DNA of 64,000 nucleotides from Gemmatimonadota bacterium. Lineage in GTDB: Bacteria; Gemmatimonadota; Gemmatimonadetes; Longimicrobiales; Gaopeijiaceae. The position numbers and the translations under genes were made by a program. The stretch covers positions 27,716 to 91,715 of the forward strand of contig VGVR01000010.1 in assembly GCA_016873995.1 (NCBI GenBank), given 5' to 3'. Numbering within the stretch: the stretch's first letter is position 1; every line of letters starts with the position of its first letter. Below the pieces are notes generated by a model. That model saw only the letters and a program-made list of their open reading frames with translations, was not told where the DNA came from and made no database searches. Below are positions 8,554 to 20,195 of the stretch, one piece after another.

Positions 8554-10167
8554 ATGCAGAATCGCAAAGCCTTTCGTCTGCTCCTGATCCTGGCGCTTCT
8601 GCCTTCGTCGCTCGCGGCGCAGAACGGGAACGCAGCCCGCAACCGGGCGACGCAGGCGCAGAGCCAACCGCCTCAGGCAGAGGTGCTCAGCGGGGCGATT
8701 CGAGCGATCTCGCGGATGCACATGGATCAGTTCGACGACTCGCTCCTCTGGGAGGCGGCGATCGGCGGTCTCATCGAGTCTCTGAACGACCCCTACGCGG
8801 AGCTCTTCACCCCGGCGCAGTCGGACGCCTGGGAGGAGACGACGACGGGCAACTACTCGGGGATCGGGCTGCAGATCACCCTGCTCAACGAGGAGGTGAC
8901 GGTGACCGGCGTGTTCCGCGGCTTCCCCGCGAACGAGGCCGGCATCGTGATCGGTGACGTGATCGTGGGCGTGAACGACACGCAAGTCACGGACTGGAGC
9001 ACGGAGATCACGGCAGACTCGATTCGCGGACCCGTCGGCACCGATGTGCGGGTGCGCGTCCGCCGCAACGGCTACGAGCAGCCGCTCGAGTTCGAGATCA
9101 CTCGTGCCGAGGTGCACGTCAAAGCGGTCGAGTGGGGCATGCTCGACAATGACATCGGCTACGTCATCATGGACCGCGTCGCGCGCGGCGCCGCGGAGGA
9201 AATGGACGCGGCGCTCGAGGAGATGGAGGACGCTCGCGGTCTCATCATCGATCTCCGCCGCAATCCCGGCGGGTTCCTCGACGAGTCGCTCATGCTCGCC
9301 GACCTCTTCCTCGAGCCGGGTGAGAAGCTCGCGAGCACTGTGCAGCGAACTCCCGGCCGCCCGGCGAGCGAGCCGGACGAAGAGGCCTTCACCGATCAGT
9401 GGCCCGCGCGCGTTCCGAACCTACCGGTGATCGTGCTCGTCGACGGATACACGGCGTCGGGTGCCGAGATCTTGGCAGGCGCGCTCCAGGACTACGACCG
9501 CGCGCTCGTGCTGGGCGAACGCACCTTCGGCAAAGGCGTGGTGCAGACGGTCATGGAGTTGCCTCACGGACGTCGCCTTCGTTTCACCACTGGCACGTGG
9601 CTCACGCCGCTCGGCCGCTCGCTGCAGCGCGACCGAGACCGCCAGGGACAGCTCCTGCCCGAGAACGCAGCGGTCCATCCGATTGTCGCAACGCCCCAGG
9701 GGCGCGAGCTCGTGAACGGCGGCGGCATCTTCCCCGACCTAGACATCGTCGAGGACACGCTGAATTTGAGAGAGCAGGAGCTGGTGCGCGTGACCGGGGA
9801 GTCGCAGTTCCCGCTCAACCTGCGCGTTATGGAGTACGGATTCGAGCTGGCGAGCGTGCGTCGTGAGACGAAGAGCGACGACGACGTGACCGACGCGGAG
9901 TTCGAGACTCTGATGAGCCGACTCGCGGACGAAGGGCTCGTCGCCAACCTCGTGGCCGACCCGGACATCAGGGCGTACCTGCGCTGGCGCGCGCGCATCG
10001 CGCTCTGGCAGCGCATGGACGACGTGGGCGCAGAGGCGGGTGTGCTCGCCGAACGAGATCGCGCGTTGAGCGAGGCGATCCGGCTGCTCTCGAGTCACAC
10101 CACACAGACCGAGCTCTTCCAGGCGGTGGACGCGTCGTCGACGGCCGCGCGAGGGGCGACGAACTAG
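8554..10167 (+). CDS. S41-family C-terminal processing peptidase
   Basis: Exported serine protease of the CtpA/tail-specific protease family, 537 aa. The signal peptide covers about residues 1-22 (ends LAAQ). A PDZ domain (about 100-190; GIGLQITL, then GDVIVGVND) recognises substrate C termini, and the catalytic S41 core follows. The Ser/Lys dyad is visible as S302 in DGYTASGAE and K327 in GERTFGKG. The C-terminal part, after a probable proteolytic-core end near residue 400, is helical and specific to this subgroup. Likely role: periplasmic processing or degradation of C-terminally exposed proteins. It converges on xerD with 16 bp between stops. Confidence 0.93.
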   Translation: MQNRKAFRLLLILALLPSSLAAQNGNAARNRATQAQSQPPQAEVLSGAIRAISRMHMDQFDDSLLWEAAIGGLIESLNDPYAELFTPAQSDAWEETTTGNYSGIGLQITLLNEEVTVTGVFRGFPANEAGIVIGDVIVGVNDTQVTDWSTEITADSIRGPVGTDVRVRVRRNGYEQPLEFEITRAEVHVKAVEWGMLDNDIGYVIMDRVARGAAEEMDAALEEMEDARGLIIDLRRNPGGFLDESLMLADLFLEPGEKLASTVQRTPGRPASEPDEEAFTDQWPARVPNLPVIVLVDGYTASGAEILAGALQDYDRALVLGERTFGKGVVQTVMELPHGRRLRFTTGTWLTPLGRSLQRDRDRQGQLLPENAAVHPIVATPQGRELVNGGGIFPDLDIVEDTLNLREQELVRVTGESQFPLNLRVMEYGFELASVRRETKSDDDVTDAEFETLMSRLADEGLVANLVADPDIRAYLRWRARIALWQRMDDVGAEAGVLAERDRALSEAIRLLSSHTTQTELFQAVDASSTAARGATN

Positions 10168-10183
10168 CGCGCCAACCCGCGCC

Positions 10184-11083
10184 TCACCCCCGCGGGTGGT
10201 ACTTCCTGTGCACTTCGCGCAGGTAGTCGCGGTCGAGGTGCGTGTAGATCTGCGTGGTGGAGATGTCGGCGTGCCCGAGCAGCTCCTGCACGGCGGCCAG
10301 GTCTGCGCCGCCCTCGATGAGGTGGGTTGCGAACGTGTGCCGCAGCGTATGCGGTGACACCTTCTTGGCGATGCCGGCTCGGCGCGCCGACTTGGCGACG
10401 AGCGTCCACACGGCTTCGCGGCGCAGCGGGCCACCGCGCGCGTTCAAGAAGACGCGACCCTCCCCCTTCCCCTTGTCGAGCCGCGGGCGCACCTCGCGCA
10501 GGTACCGTTCGAGTGCGCGGCGAGCCGGCTCGCCGACCGGGACCAGTCGCTCCTTGGAGCCCTTCCCGAAGATGACGGCGAGCCCTTCCTCCAGGTCGAG
10601 CGCCGAGAGCGGCAGCTCCACCAGCTCGGATACGCGCACGCCGGAGGCATAGAGCATCTCGAGGATTGCTCGGTCGCGCCAATGGAGCGCGTGCGTGGAA
10701 TCGGGCGCGTCGAGAAGTCGCGTCACCTCGTCCAGCGTGAGGAAGTCGGGGAGCCGCCGTGCGACGCGCGGCGACTCGAGCCGGTCGGTGGGGTCCACGC
10801 TCACCGCGCCGTCCGCGAGCAGGAAGGCGTAGTAGGTGCGCAGCGCGGACTGAGCCCGACGAATCGACGTGGCAGCGAGGCCTCCGTCTTTGAGCGAGAA
10901 GACCCACTCGCGCAGCTGTTTCGGCGTCACGTCGGCAGGCTTCGTGACGCCGGCCAGCGCCACGAAGTCGCGCCACCGCGACAGGTCCCGTGCGTAGGCG
11001 GCTGTGGTACGCGCCGACAGGCCGCGCTCGTACGTGAGGTAGTCCTCGAACTGCTCGAGCCGGAACGCGCGGACGTCACTCAT
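10184..11083 (-). CDS. xerD: Tyrosine recombinase XerC/XerD
   Basis: Site-specific tyrosine recombinase, 299 aa, the usual length of chromosome-dimer-resolving Xer proteins. An N-terminal SAM-like core-binding domain is followed by the catalytic domain with Arg in ASGVRVSEL, Lys in GKGSKERLV, the HTLRHTFATHL box, His in LGHADIST and the nucleophilic Tyr in IYTHL. XerC and XerD cannot be separated by eye; the HPRG tail resembles XerD. The start overlaps the end of the dedA-like gene by 8 bp, so it is probably the last gene of that transcript. There is no sign of flanking mobile DNA, so a housekeeping role is favoured. Confidence 0.93.
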   Translation of the reverse strand: MSDVRAFRLEQFEDYLTYERGLSARTTAAYARDLSRWRDFVALAGVTKPADVTPKQLREWVFSLKDGGLAATSIRRAQSALRTYYAFLLADGAVSVDPTDRLESPRVARRLPDFLTLDEVTRLLDAPDSTHALHWRDRAILEMLYASGVRVSELVELPLSALDLEEGLAVIFGKGSKERLVPVGEPARRALERYLREVRPRLDKGKGEGRVFLNARGGPLRREAVWTLVAKSARRAGIAKKVSPHTLRHTFATHLIEGGADLAAVQELLGHADISTTQIYTHLDRDYLREVHRKYHPRG

Positions 11084-11678
11084 GGCGCGAGCGCCACCAC
11101 CACACGCATGCGAGCGCCACCACTACGGCCGCGACGATCCCGAGCCCACCCTGAACTCGGTCGAGGAGCCGGCCCAACAGGTCCAGATTCGTGCCCGCCC
11201 ACCTGCCGAGCCACACGAGCGCTCCGTACCAGATCGCCGAAGCCACAGCAATGGGCACGGCCACCGAGAGCCAGCGCTGCCGCGTGATCCCCGCGAACAC
11301 GGGCACGACAGCGCGGACACCGGGGAGGAAACGCGTGAAGAAGATCGCCGGGAGCCCCCAGCGCGCGTAGAAGCGGGCCATGCGCTCGAGTTGATGCGGC
11401 TTGAGGACGTGTCGCCCCATCGACGTGCCGAAGAGCGCTCTCCCGTGGGCGTACCCCATGCGGTACATCGCGAGTGCCGAGGCGACGGTGAAGAGCCAAG
11501 TCGCCACGAACACCCAGCGCGCGCTCAGCGTCCCCAGCGCGGACAGGAGCCCGCCGAGCGCGACGAACGTATCGGCCGGGACCGCAGGAACCACGTTCTC
11601 GAGCGCCGCGCCGGCGCCCAGGAGGAGGTAGAGCGTGGGCCCGGGGAGCGCCTCCATCCACGCGAGGAAATCGCTCAC
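11076..11678 (-). CDS. DedA-family membrane protein
   Basis: Integral membrane protein of the DedA/SNARE-associated family, 200 aa with about five hydrophobic segments. The family signature appears as GLPAIFFTRFLPGVRAVVP, with the conserved Arg and Pro in the re-entrant region; an early acidic/Pro motif VPADTFVALGG is also present. Members are lipid transporters or scramblases tied to undecaprenyl-phosphate recycling and proton-motive force; which role applies here cannot be told. It lies about 100 bp after ispF and overlaps xerD by 8 bp. Its position after fatty-acid and isoprenoid genes fits envelope lipid work. Confidence 0.9.
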   Translation of the reverse strand: MSDFLAWMEALPGPTLYLLLGAGAALENVVPAVPADTFVALGGLLSALGTLSARWVFVATWLFTVASALAMYRMGYAHGRALFGTSMGRHVLKPHQLERMARFYARWGLPAIFFTRFLPGVRAVVPVFAGITRQRWLSVAVPIAVASAIWYGALVWLGRWAGTNLDLLGRLLDRVQGGLGIVAAVVVALACVWWWRSRHE

Positions 11679-11778
11679 CCGGAGTTCCGGTCAGTGTTGG
11701 CCGGTGACCGCTGAGCCGGTGGCATTCGAACGCTGCTCGATCCACCGTGGCGGCGTCACCTGGGACGGCGCACCGGAT

Positions 11779-12311
11779 TCAGACCGCTTCGATCAGCGCC
11801 ACTGCGTGCACCGCGATTCCCTCACCATCGCCGATCCACCCCATCCCCTCATTCGTCTTCCCTTTCACCGAGACCTGGTCCGGCAGGATCCCGAGCGCGT
11901 CGGCGAGCCGACGCCGCATGTCGTGGGCGTGGGGGCGGATCTTCGGGCTCTCGCACACGACCGTCGCATCGACGTTCACCACGCGCCAGCCGAGCTGCCG
12001 CACGGCATGCGTAGCGATGGTCATGAGCTCGAGGGAGTCGGCACCTTTCCAGCGCGCGTCGCTGGGCGGGAAGTGACTGCCGATGTCCCCCGCCGAAGCC
12101 GCGCCGAGCACGGCGTCGATGATTGCGTGCGCGACGGCATCACCGTCCGAGTGGCCGGAAAGGCCCGGGTGGCCCTCGATGCGCACGCCGCCGAGCACCA
12201 AATCGCAGGCGGCGTCGAAGCGATGGGAGTCATAGCCGATTCCGACTCGGACGGTACCCGGTTGACGTTCTGTCGCGGGACGCTGGGTACCCGTCACGGC
12301 CAGCCTCTCCG

Positions 12312-12315
<4 letters not shown>
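11779..12315 (-). CDS. ispF: 2-C-methyl-D-erythritol 2,4-cyclodiphosphate synthase
   Basis: MEP-pathway enzyme that cyclises CDP-methylerythritol 2-phosphate, releasing CMP, on the way to IPP and DMAPP. The diagnostic N-terminal block VGIGYDSHRFD holds the metal-binding Asp/His, followed by GHPGLSGHSDGDAVAHA and the conserved GMGWIGDGEGIAVHAVALIE end. GTG 12315 overlaps the fabF stop (GTGA) and gives 178 aa, with about 20 residues before the usual start of the family; GTG 12297 is the alternative. The frame is open 60 codons further upstream inside fabF, which is shadow. No ispD is adjacent, although ispDF fusions or pairs are common elsewhere. Confidence 0.95.
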
Positions 12316-13577
<1,262 letters not shown>

Positions 13578-13608
13578 CGAATTGCGGTGGGGGGCAGGAA
13601 CAGACGCC

Positions 13609-13851
13609 TCAGGACGCGCTCTTCTTGCGGAGGTACGCGATCGCGTCGCCCACGGTCCGCATCTGCTCGGCGTCCTCGTCCGGAATGTCGACGCCGAACT
13701 CCTCCTCGAAAGCCATCACGAGCTCGACGGTGTCGAGGGAGTCCGCGCCGAGATCCTCTACGAACGAGGCGCTGTCGGTCACCTTCTCCGGCTCGACGCC
13801 CAGCTCGTTCACGATGATCTCACGGACTCGCGCCTCGGTAGGCTCGCTCAT
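13609..13851 (-). CDS. acpP: Acyl carrier protein
   Basis: 80-aa acidic carrier protein that holds growing acyl chains on a 4'-phosphopantetheine arm. The attachment Ser lies in the DSL motif of [19 protein letters not shown]. Composition is strongly acidic and length is normal. Its place between fabG and fabF is the classic arrangement. It ends RKKSAS. Confidence 0.97.
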   Translation of the reverse strand: MSEPTEARVREIIVNELGVEPEKVTDSASFVEDLGADSLDTVELVMAFEEEFGVDIPDEDAEQMRTVGDAIAYLRKKSAS

Positions 13852-13885
13852 GTCTCCTCCTTCGGGGGTTGATTCTGGCTCGGGG

Positions 13886-14629
13886 CTACATCACCATGCC
13901 ACCGTCGACCGCCAGCACTTGGCCGGTAATGTAGCGCGCGTCCGGGCCCACGAGAAACCGCGCCGCGCTTGCCACATCTGCCGGGGTGCCCAGGTCTCCG
14001 AGCGGGATCCTGCCCTTCAGCTCCTCGACCTGTTTTTCGTTCAATTCGCCCGTCATGTCGGTGGTGATGAACCCCGGCGCGATGGCGTTGCAGCGCACGT
14101 TCCGGGAGGCCAGCTCGCGGGCCACGCTCTTGGTCATTCCCACGAGCCCCGCCTTGGAGGCCGCGTAGTTGGCCTGACCGGCGTTGCCGATGAGCCCCAC
14201 GACTGACGTGATGTTCAGGATGCTTCCGTCGCGGCGCTTCATCATGCCACGTGTGACGGCGCGCGTGAAGTTGAACGCGCCCTTGAGATTGGCGGCGATC
14301 ACCTCATCGAACTCCTCGTCTTTCATGCGCATGAGGAGGTTGTCTCTGGTGATCCCCGCGTTGTTCACCAGGATGTCGACTGGCCCGACGCTCGCCTCCA
14401 CCGCCTCCAGGGTCGCGTTCACCTGTTTGGGGTCGGACACGTCGCACGCGAAGCCCGCATGACCGCTGCCCGGCAGGGCCGCGGCCGCGGCTTTGGCACG
14501 CTCGCCGTCCCGCGCGACCACGGCGACCTTGGCGCCCCCGTCGGCCAGGGCCTCGGCGATGGCGCGCCCGATCCCGCGCGAGCCCCCCGTGACCAGGGCG
14601 ACCTTTCCTTCCAGCTCCCGTGCGCTCAT
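13886..14629 (-). CDS. fabG: 3-oxoacyl-[acyl-carrier-protein] reductase
   Basis: NADPH-dependent short-chain dehydrogenase, 247 aa, reducing 3-oxoacyl-ACP. The Rossmann glycine motif is [10 protein letters not shown], the structural motif is NNAG, and the catalytic residues are Ser in [10 protein letters not shown] and YAASK (Tyr and Lys). The N-terminal residues [17 protein letters not shown] fit the family start. It is encoded 18 bp after fabD and 34 bp before acpP. Confidence 0.96.
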   Translation of the reverse strand: MSARELEGKVALVTGGSRGIGRAIAEALADGGAKVAVVARDGERAKAAAAALPGSGHAGFACDVSDPKQVNATLEAVEASVGPVDILVNNAGITRDNLLMRMKDEEFDEVIAANLKGAFNFTRAVTRGMMKRRDGSILNITSVVGLIGNAGQANYAASKAGLVGMTKSVARELASRNVRCNAIAPGFITTDMTGELNEKQVEELKGRIPLGDLGTPADVASAARFLVGPDARYITGQVLAVDGGMVM

Positions 14630-14647
14630 GGGCTTCTCCTGGCTACC

Positions 14648-15574
14648 TCAGGTCGAGGATGCGGCGAGTGCGGCGAAGTCCGCCGGCTCGCCGAGCGTGG
14701 CACTCGTCGCGTTCGGTGCGTTCCGCTTGTTCAGGCCGGTCAGCACTTTGCCCGGGCCCAGCTCGAGGAAGCGGTCGGCGCCTCCGGCGACCATCGCGGC
14801 CACCGTGGCGCTCCAGCGCACCGGGGCCGTGAGCTGCCGCACGAGGAGCTCGCGCGCTTCCGCGCCCGTCGTCACAGCGCGCGCCGTCACGTTCGACACC
14901 ACCGGAAAGCTCGGGTCGCGGAACTCGATCGACGCGAGCCGCTTGCGTAGCGGCTCCACGGCCGGCTCCATCAGCGCCGAGTGGAACGCCCCCGACACCT
15001 TCAGGGGGATCACCTTCTTCGAGCCCGCTTCTTTGGCGAGGCGCATGCCCTGCTCCACGCCGGCCACGTCGCCGCTGATCACGACCTGGCCCTCGGAGTT
15101 GAAGTTCGCGGGCTGGCAGACCCCGGCTTCCACGCGCGCGCATACCGCCTCGATGTCGTCGTCGCCCAGGCCGAGCACCGCCGCCATCGCTCCCGGTCGT
15201 CGCTGACCCGCCTCGAACATGAGCTCACCCCGCAGCCGCACCGCACCCAGCGCGTTCTCGAACGAAAGCGTGCCGGCCGCGACGTGCGCGCCGAACTCGC
15301 CGAAGGAGTGACCTGCGGCGAACGCGACCTCGCCGAGGCGCCCACGCGCGACCTCGAGGGCGGCCACACCGTGCACGAAGATCGCCGGCTGGGCGTTCCG
15401 GGTCTCGGTGAGCGTCTCCTCGGGACCGCTCCGCATGATGCCCGCGAGGTCGAAGCCGAGCACGCGGTTCGCCTTCGCGAGGACCTCTGCGGCCTTTGGC
15501 TCGGCATCGGCGAGCGCGGCGCACATGCCGACCGCTTGCGAGCCCTGTCCCGGAAACATGAGTGCGAGTGACAT
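14648..15574 (-). CDS. fabD: Malonyl CoA-acyl carrier protein transacylase
   Basis: Loads malonate from CoA onto ACP; 308 aa. The N terminus LALMFPGQGSQAVGM is diagnostic, the nucleophile Ser is in GHSFGEFGAH, and the active-site His is in VSGAFHSALM. Length and order (fabH-fabD-fabG) are standard. The gene starts 8 bp after fabH. Confidence 0.96.
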   Translation of the reverse strand: MSLALMFPGQGSQAVGMCAALADAEPKAAEVLAKANRVLGFDLAGIMRSGPEETLTETRNAQPAIFVHGVAALEVARGRLGEVAFAAGHSFGEFGAHVAAGTLSFENALGAVRLRGELMFEAGQRRPGAMAAVLGLGDDDIEAVCARVEAGVCQPANFNSEGQVVISGDVAGVEQGMRLAKEAGSKKVIPLKVSGAFHSALMEPAVEPLRKRLASIEFRDPSFPVVSNVTARAVTTGAEARELLVRQLTAPVRWSATVAAMVAGGADRFLELGPGKVLTGLNKRNAPNATSATLGEPADFAALAASST

Positions 15575-15582
15575 GATGTTGC

Positions 15583-16578
15583 CTAGTAGCGGAGGACCAT
15601 GGCGCCCCAGGTGAGTCCGGCCCCGAACGCGACCGTGAGCACGTGCGAGCCCGCGCCGATGCGGCCCTGCTCATCCGCTTCGTCGAGCCCGACCGGGACG
15701 GACGCGGAGCTCATGTTGCCGTAGCGGTCGACGTTCACGAAGACCTTGTCCATGGGGAGGTTCGCGTACTTCGCGGTCGCCTCGATGATGCGGATGTTAG
15801 CCTGGTGCGGCACGAGCAGGTCGACGTCGCCGGCCGTGAGCCCCGCCTGCTGCAGCGCGAAGTCGCACGCCTCGGCCATGGAGCGGACGGCGTTCTTGAA
15901 GACCTCGCGCCCTTCCATGTGCACGAGGTGACGGGCCTGCTCCAAGATCCCCTGCGAGATCGGCTCGGCCGCCCCGCCCGCGGGGCGACAGAGGAGGTTC
16001 GACAGCCTGCCGTCGGAGCGCATGTGACTCGCGACGATGCCGCGCCCGCTCCCGTTCGCGCGACGGAGCACGGCAGCACCCGCCCCGTCGCCGAAGAGCA
16101 CACACGTCGAGCGGTCGTTCCAGTTGATGATGGAACTCATCTTCTCGGCCGCGATCACCAGCGCGATCTCTCCTCGGCCGGCGGCGAGGTACCCCTCCGC
16201 GACGCTCATCCCGTAGAGGAAGCCGCTGCACGCGGCCATCACGTCGAAGGCCCAGGCGTTCGTGCACCCGAGGAGGGCCTGCGTTTCGCACGCCGTCGCG
16301 GGCATCCAGTGGTCCGGGGTGGACGTGCAGAGCACGATCACGTCGACCTCACCGGGCTCGACGTCGGCCTTCTCCATCGCCTTGCGGGCGGCGCCCGCAC
16401 CCAGGTGGGCCGTGTTCACGCCGTCCGGCGCGATGCGCCGCGCGCGGATGCCCGTGCGCGTGCGGATCCACTCGTCCGACGTCTCCATGCGCTGGGCGAG
16501 GTCGTCGTTGGTCACGACCTGATCGGGGAGATACCTGCCCGTGGCGAGGATCTCGACGAGCGGCTCGGGCTTTTTCAC
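15583..16578 (-). CDS. fabH: 3-oxoacyl-[acyl-carrier-protein] synthase III
   Basis: Initiates fatty-acid synthesis by condensing an acyl-CoA primer with malonyl-ACP; 331 aa. Active-site Cys in MAACSGFLYGM, His in VPHQANIRIIEA and Asn in VDRYGNMSSAS form the KAS III triad. N-terminal TSDEWIRTRTGI binds the CoA substrate in the family. It follows plsX by 18 bp, the common plsX-fabH order that couples phospholipid and fatty-acid synthesis. Confidence 0.97.
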   Translation of the reverse strand: MKKPEPLVEILATGRYLPDQVVTNDDLAQRMETSDEWIRTRTGIRARRIAPDGVNTAHLGAGAARKAMEKADVEPGEVDVIVLCTSTPDHWMPATACETQALLGCTNAWAFDVMAACSGFLYGMSVAEGYLAAGRGEIALVIAAEKMSSIINWNDRSTCVLFGDGAGAAVLRRANGSGRGIVASHMRSDGRLSNLLCRPAGGAAEPISQGILEQARHLVHMEGREVFKNAVRSMAEACDFALQQAGLTAGDVDLLVPHQANIRIIEATAKYANLPMDKVFVNVDRYGNMSSASVPVGLDEADEQGRIGAGSHVLTVAFGAGLTWGAMVLRY

Positions 16579-16596
16579 GCGACGCCTGTGCGCGGG

Positions 16597-17577
16597 CTAG
16601 CGAGCGCCGGCCGTGAAATCCTGCGCGCTGTGCTTCACCATGTCGCCGCGCACGGCCCGGGTGGCGAGGCGGATGGCGTTCCGGATCGCTTTCGGCGGTG
16701 AGCCGCCGTGACAGATGATCGACACGCCACCCACGCCGAGAAGCGGGGCCCCGCCGTGCTCGGCGTAGTCGAGCACGTGGAAGACGTCCTCGAAGAGCGC
16801 GCCTTCGTCGCGGCCTGCGAGCTTCTTCTTCAGCATGCCGACGATCACGCCCGCCACCGACTCGTAGAACTTGAGCAGTACGTTCCCCACGAAGCCGTCG
16901 CACACCAGCACGTCACAGGTGTCGCGGATGATGTCGCGGCCCTCGACGTTGCCGACGAACTTGATGCCGGGCTCCTTCGCCAGAAGCTCGTGCGTCTCGG
17001 CGATGACCTCGTTTCCCTTGCCGCGCTCCTCGCCGATGTTGAGCAGCGCGACGCGAGGCTCCGCCAGCTCCATCGTCCGGCGCATGTAGACGCTGCCCAG
17101 GTGCGCGAACTGGACCAGGTGCTGCGGCTTGCAGTCGACGTTCGCGCCGGCATCGATGAGCAGCACCGGAGAGCCGATGGTCGGCAGGAGCGTCGCCACT
17201 GCCGGGCGGTCGACGCCGGGGAGCGGCCGCAGGATGAAGAGCGAGGCGGCCATCATGGCGCCGGTCGAGCCCGCGCTCACGAAGGCGTCGACCTGGCCCG
17301 CCTGATGGAGCTTGAGGCCGACCACGATCGACGACTCGGGCTTCTTGCGAAGCACCGAGGCCGGTGCGTCCGCGGCCGTGACCCGATCAGGTGCGTGGTG
17401 GAAGGAGAGCCGCTCCGGGATAGGTCCGTGCTTGGCAACTGCCGCCCGCACGACCGACTCGTCCCCGACCAGGACGATCTCGATGTCCCTGTCGAGCACC
17501 TTCAGGGCGTCGAGCGCACCCAGGACCTCGGGCTCCGGGGCCAGATCGGTGCCCATCGCGTCCAGCGCTATGCGCAT
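16597..17577 (-). CDS. plsX: Phosphate acyltransferase PlsX
   Basis: Peripheral membrane enzyme making acyl-phosphate from acyl-ACP, the first step toward phosphatidic acid with PlsY and PlsC; 326 aa. The start MRIALDAMGTDLAPE is typical, and the body contains the usual blocks (FVSAGSTGAMMAAS, DAGANVDCKP, VCDGFVGNVLLKFYE). It lies 60 bp downstream of rpmF. No plsY is seen in the window. Confidence 0.96.
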   Translation of the reverse strand: MRIALDAMGTDLAPEPEVLGALDALKVLDRDIEIVLVGDESVVRAAVAKHGPIPERLSFHHAPDRVTAADAPASVLRKKPESSIVVGLKLHQAGQVDAFVSAGSTGAMMAASLFILRPLPGVDRPAVATLLPTIGSPVLLIDAGANVDCKPQHLVQFAHLGSVYMRRTMELAEPRVALLNIGEERGKGNEVIAETHELLAKEPGIKFVGNVEGRDIIRDTCDVLVCDGFVGNVLLKFYESVAGVIVGMLKKKLAGRDEGALFEDVFHVLDYAEHGGAPLLGVGGVSIICHGGSPPKAIRNAIRLATRAVRGDMVKHSAQDFTAGAR

Positions 17578-17637
17578 GCCGACTCACCCCGTTGGGGAAT
17601 GTTGCTCAGCGTCCCGCGTTCCACGGGGCGCGTACCC

Positions 17638-17820
17638 TCAGGTGGCTGCGATCTCGAGGACCGGCACGTCCCCGTAGTGTCCGCAGCTCGGGCACACCCG
17701 GTGCGGGACCTTGGAGTCCCCACACTTCTGGCATGTCTGCACGGCTACGGGTTGGGCCTTGAAGTGCGTGCGCCGCTTACGCTTGCGCTGCTTCGACGTA
17801 CGCTTCTTGGGAACTGCCAT
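17638..17820 (-). CDS. rpmF: 50S ribosomal protein L32
   Basis: 60-aa ribosomal protein. The basic N terminus [17 protein letters not shown] is typical and is followed by a four-Cys zinc knuckle (CQKCGDSK and CPSCGHYG), so this is the zinc-binding (C+) form. It is coupled to yceD with a 3-bp gap, the widely conserved yceD-rpmF-plsX arrangement. Confidence 0.96.
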   Translation of the reverse strand: MAVPKKRTSKQRKRKRRTHFKAQPVAVQTCQKCGDSKVPHRVCPSCGHYGDVPVLEIAAT

Positions 17821-17823
17821 GTG

Positions 17824-18336
17824 TCACCTGTCCTTTTGCGCCCGGAGGGCTTCCCAGCGTGGGTCGACTTCCTCGGCGGTGCACCCGCACGCCCCCTCGT
17901 TCAAGTTGGCGCCGCACCGCGGACAGAGGCCGCGGCACTCCGGATCACACACCACGTACGGATTCGTCGCGAGGATCACCTCCCCGCGCACTGCTTCTCC
18001 CAGGTCCAGATCCCGCTTGGACGGGTCGAACGGGTAGGCATCACCGTCGCCCACGTCCTCGTCGGTCACGTCGGCCGAGAACACCAGCGTGACCTCTTCC
18101 TCGACCTTCTCCTGCAACGGCCGCAGGCAGCGCCGGCACTCCTGCGCCAGCGTGCCCTTCAGGCTCCCGCGGGCGACCACCTCTCCGGTTCCCGCGAGCG
18201 AGACCCGGAGCCGGACGTCCACCGGTCCTGCCCAGTCGATTCCGCTGTCGTGCCAGAGCGCGTCATCGGCCGGAACCTCGGTCTCCACGAGCACCGATCC
18301 CTCGCGGTCCACCCGCCCGAGGTCCACCTTGAGCAT
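17824..18336 (-). CDS. YceD/DUF177 family protein
   Basis: 170-aa cytoplasmic protein of the YceD (DUF177) family, linked in other bacteria to 23S rRNA maturation or large-subunit assembly. ATG 18336 (MLKVDLGRVDREG) is chosen over an upstream TTG. The middle has the conserved block ECRRCLRPLQEKVEEEV, and the C terminus carries a Cys-rich motif (CDPECRGLCPRCGANLNEGACGC in two parts) that probably binds zinc. First gene of the rpmF-plsX-fab transcript. Confidence 0.92.
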   Translation of the reverse strand: MLKVDLGRVDREGSVLVETEVPADDALWHDSGIDWAGPVDVRLRVSLAGTGEVVARGSLKGTLAQECRRCLRPLQEKVEEEVTLVFSADVTDEDVGDGDAYPFDPSKRDLDLGEAVRGEVILATNPYVVCDPECRGLCPRCGANLNEGACGCTAEEVDPRWEALRAQKDR

Positions 18337-18344
18337 AGGCGTCA

Positions 18345-18372
18345 AACCTAAGTGTCGCGCCCCCCTTGTCTA
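18345..18372 (-). promoter_or_regulatory. Possible sigma-70-type promoter for yceD-rpmF-plsX-fab
   Basis: On the minus strand TAGACA (18372-18367) and TAGGTT (18350-18345) are separated by 16 bp. The ATG of yceD lies only about 9 bp after the -10-like box, so a transcript from here would be nearly leaderless. Seen by eye only; the gap to ndk's end is about 90 bp, which leaves room for little else. Confidence 0.3.
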
Positions 18373-18424
18373 GCCGTTTCGGCCCCGCCCGCCGGGGCTT
18401 TCCGGCGTCCCCCGGGTGGCCCCG

Positions 18425-18847
18425 TCAGCGGACCGCGATGCGCTCGAACTCGGAGAAGAAGAAGGCGATCTCCCGGGCCGCATTTTCGTCCGAATCCGAA
18501 GCGTGGATCGCGTTCCGGCCCTTCGACTCCGCATGGAGCTTACGCACCGTCCCTGGCGCGGCCTCGGCGGGGTCCGTGGCGCCGATCGTGGAACGCAGCT
18601 TCGCCACCGCGTCGTTGGCCTCGAGCACCATCGGGATCACCGGCCCCGAGGTCATGAACTCGACCAGCTCGGCGTAGAACCCGCGCTCGCGGTGCACGGC
18701 GTAGAACTCGCCCGCCTGCGCCTTGCTCAAGGACACCAGCTTCAGCGCCTTCACCGTGAACCCCGCGCCTTCCAGGTGCGCGAGGATCTTGCCGGCCTTC
18801 TTCGCACCCACCGCATCGGGCTTGAGGATCGCGAGAGTCAGGCTCAC
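18425..18847 (-). CDS. ndk: Nucleoside diphosphate kinase
   Basis: Transfers gamma-phosphate between NTPs and NDPs; 140 aa from GTG 18847. The start overlaps the preceding CBS gene's TGA (GTGA), and [19 protein letters not shown] is the family N terminus; a longer open frame upstream is shadow of the CBS gene. The phospho-acceptor His lies in [17 protein letters not shown]. Placement after sucCD is meaningful because succinyl-CoA synthetase yields ATP or GTP that Ndk equilibrates. Confidence 0.96.
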   Translation of the reverse strand: MSLTLAILKPDAVGAKKAGKILAHLEGAGFTVKALKLVSLSKAQAGEFYAVHRERGFYAELVEFMTSGPVIPMVLEANDAVAKLRSTIGATDPAEAAPGTVRKLHAESKGRNAIHASDSDENAAREIAFFFSEFERIAVR

Positions 18848-19298
18848 GAGACACCTCCTGCGCGCCGCACGCGGGCGGCGTTCTGCAGGTGGAGCGCGCG
18901 GAGCACCTTGGTGCGCGTGACGATGCCGATCAGGCGGCCTTCCCGCGCCACCGGAATCTGCTCCACGTCCTTGTGCACCATCATGTGCGCGGCCTCGATG
19001 AGCGGCTGCCCCTCGGAGACGCACAGCACAGAGCGCGTCATCACGTCGCGCGCGGTGAGCGGCTCGTCCGTGGAGGCCGATTCGTCCGCGTCGGCCTCGT
19101 GCATCAACTGCCCGAGCGCATCGCCGGCCGTCATCATGCCGAGCACCTCGGAACGCTCCCCGACCACCGGGACCGCGTCCACGCCCTGCTGCACCATCAG
19201 GTCGACCACCTCGGAGAGCAGGGTCTCCGGCCGTACGCGGTGGTCGACTGCTTCGATCGCGTCCTCGACGAGGAGCGCGTCTTCCACAGTCGTCATCA

Positions 19299-19299
<1 letters not shown>
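18844..19299 (-). CDS. Tandem CBS-domain protein
   Basis: 151-aa protein made almost entirely of two CBS domains (a Bateman module, about residues 10-75 and 85-145). Such modules bind adenosyl nucleotides and act as energy sensors. Motifs include [24 protein letters not shown] and [28 protein letters not shown] 19299 overlaps the sucD stop by one base (TGATG), and the stop overlaps ndk by four, so it is translationally coupled between a TCA-cycle ligase and a nucleotide kinase. A regulatory role in energy charge is an inference from context. Confidence 0.88.
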
Positions 19300-20186
<887 letters not shown>

Positions 20187-20195
20187 GGCGGTTTC

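Noticed and set aside
10184..11083. XerD-like recombinase as an integrase marking a mobile element
   Set aside because: Standard Xer length and motifs, embedded in a core operon, with no attachment repeats, tRNA or cargo next to it.
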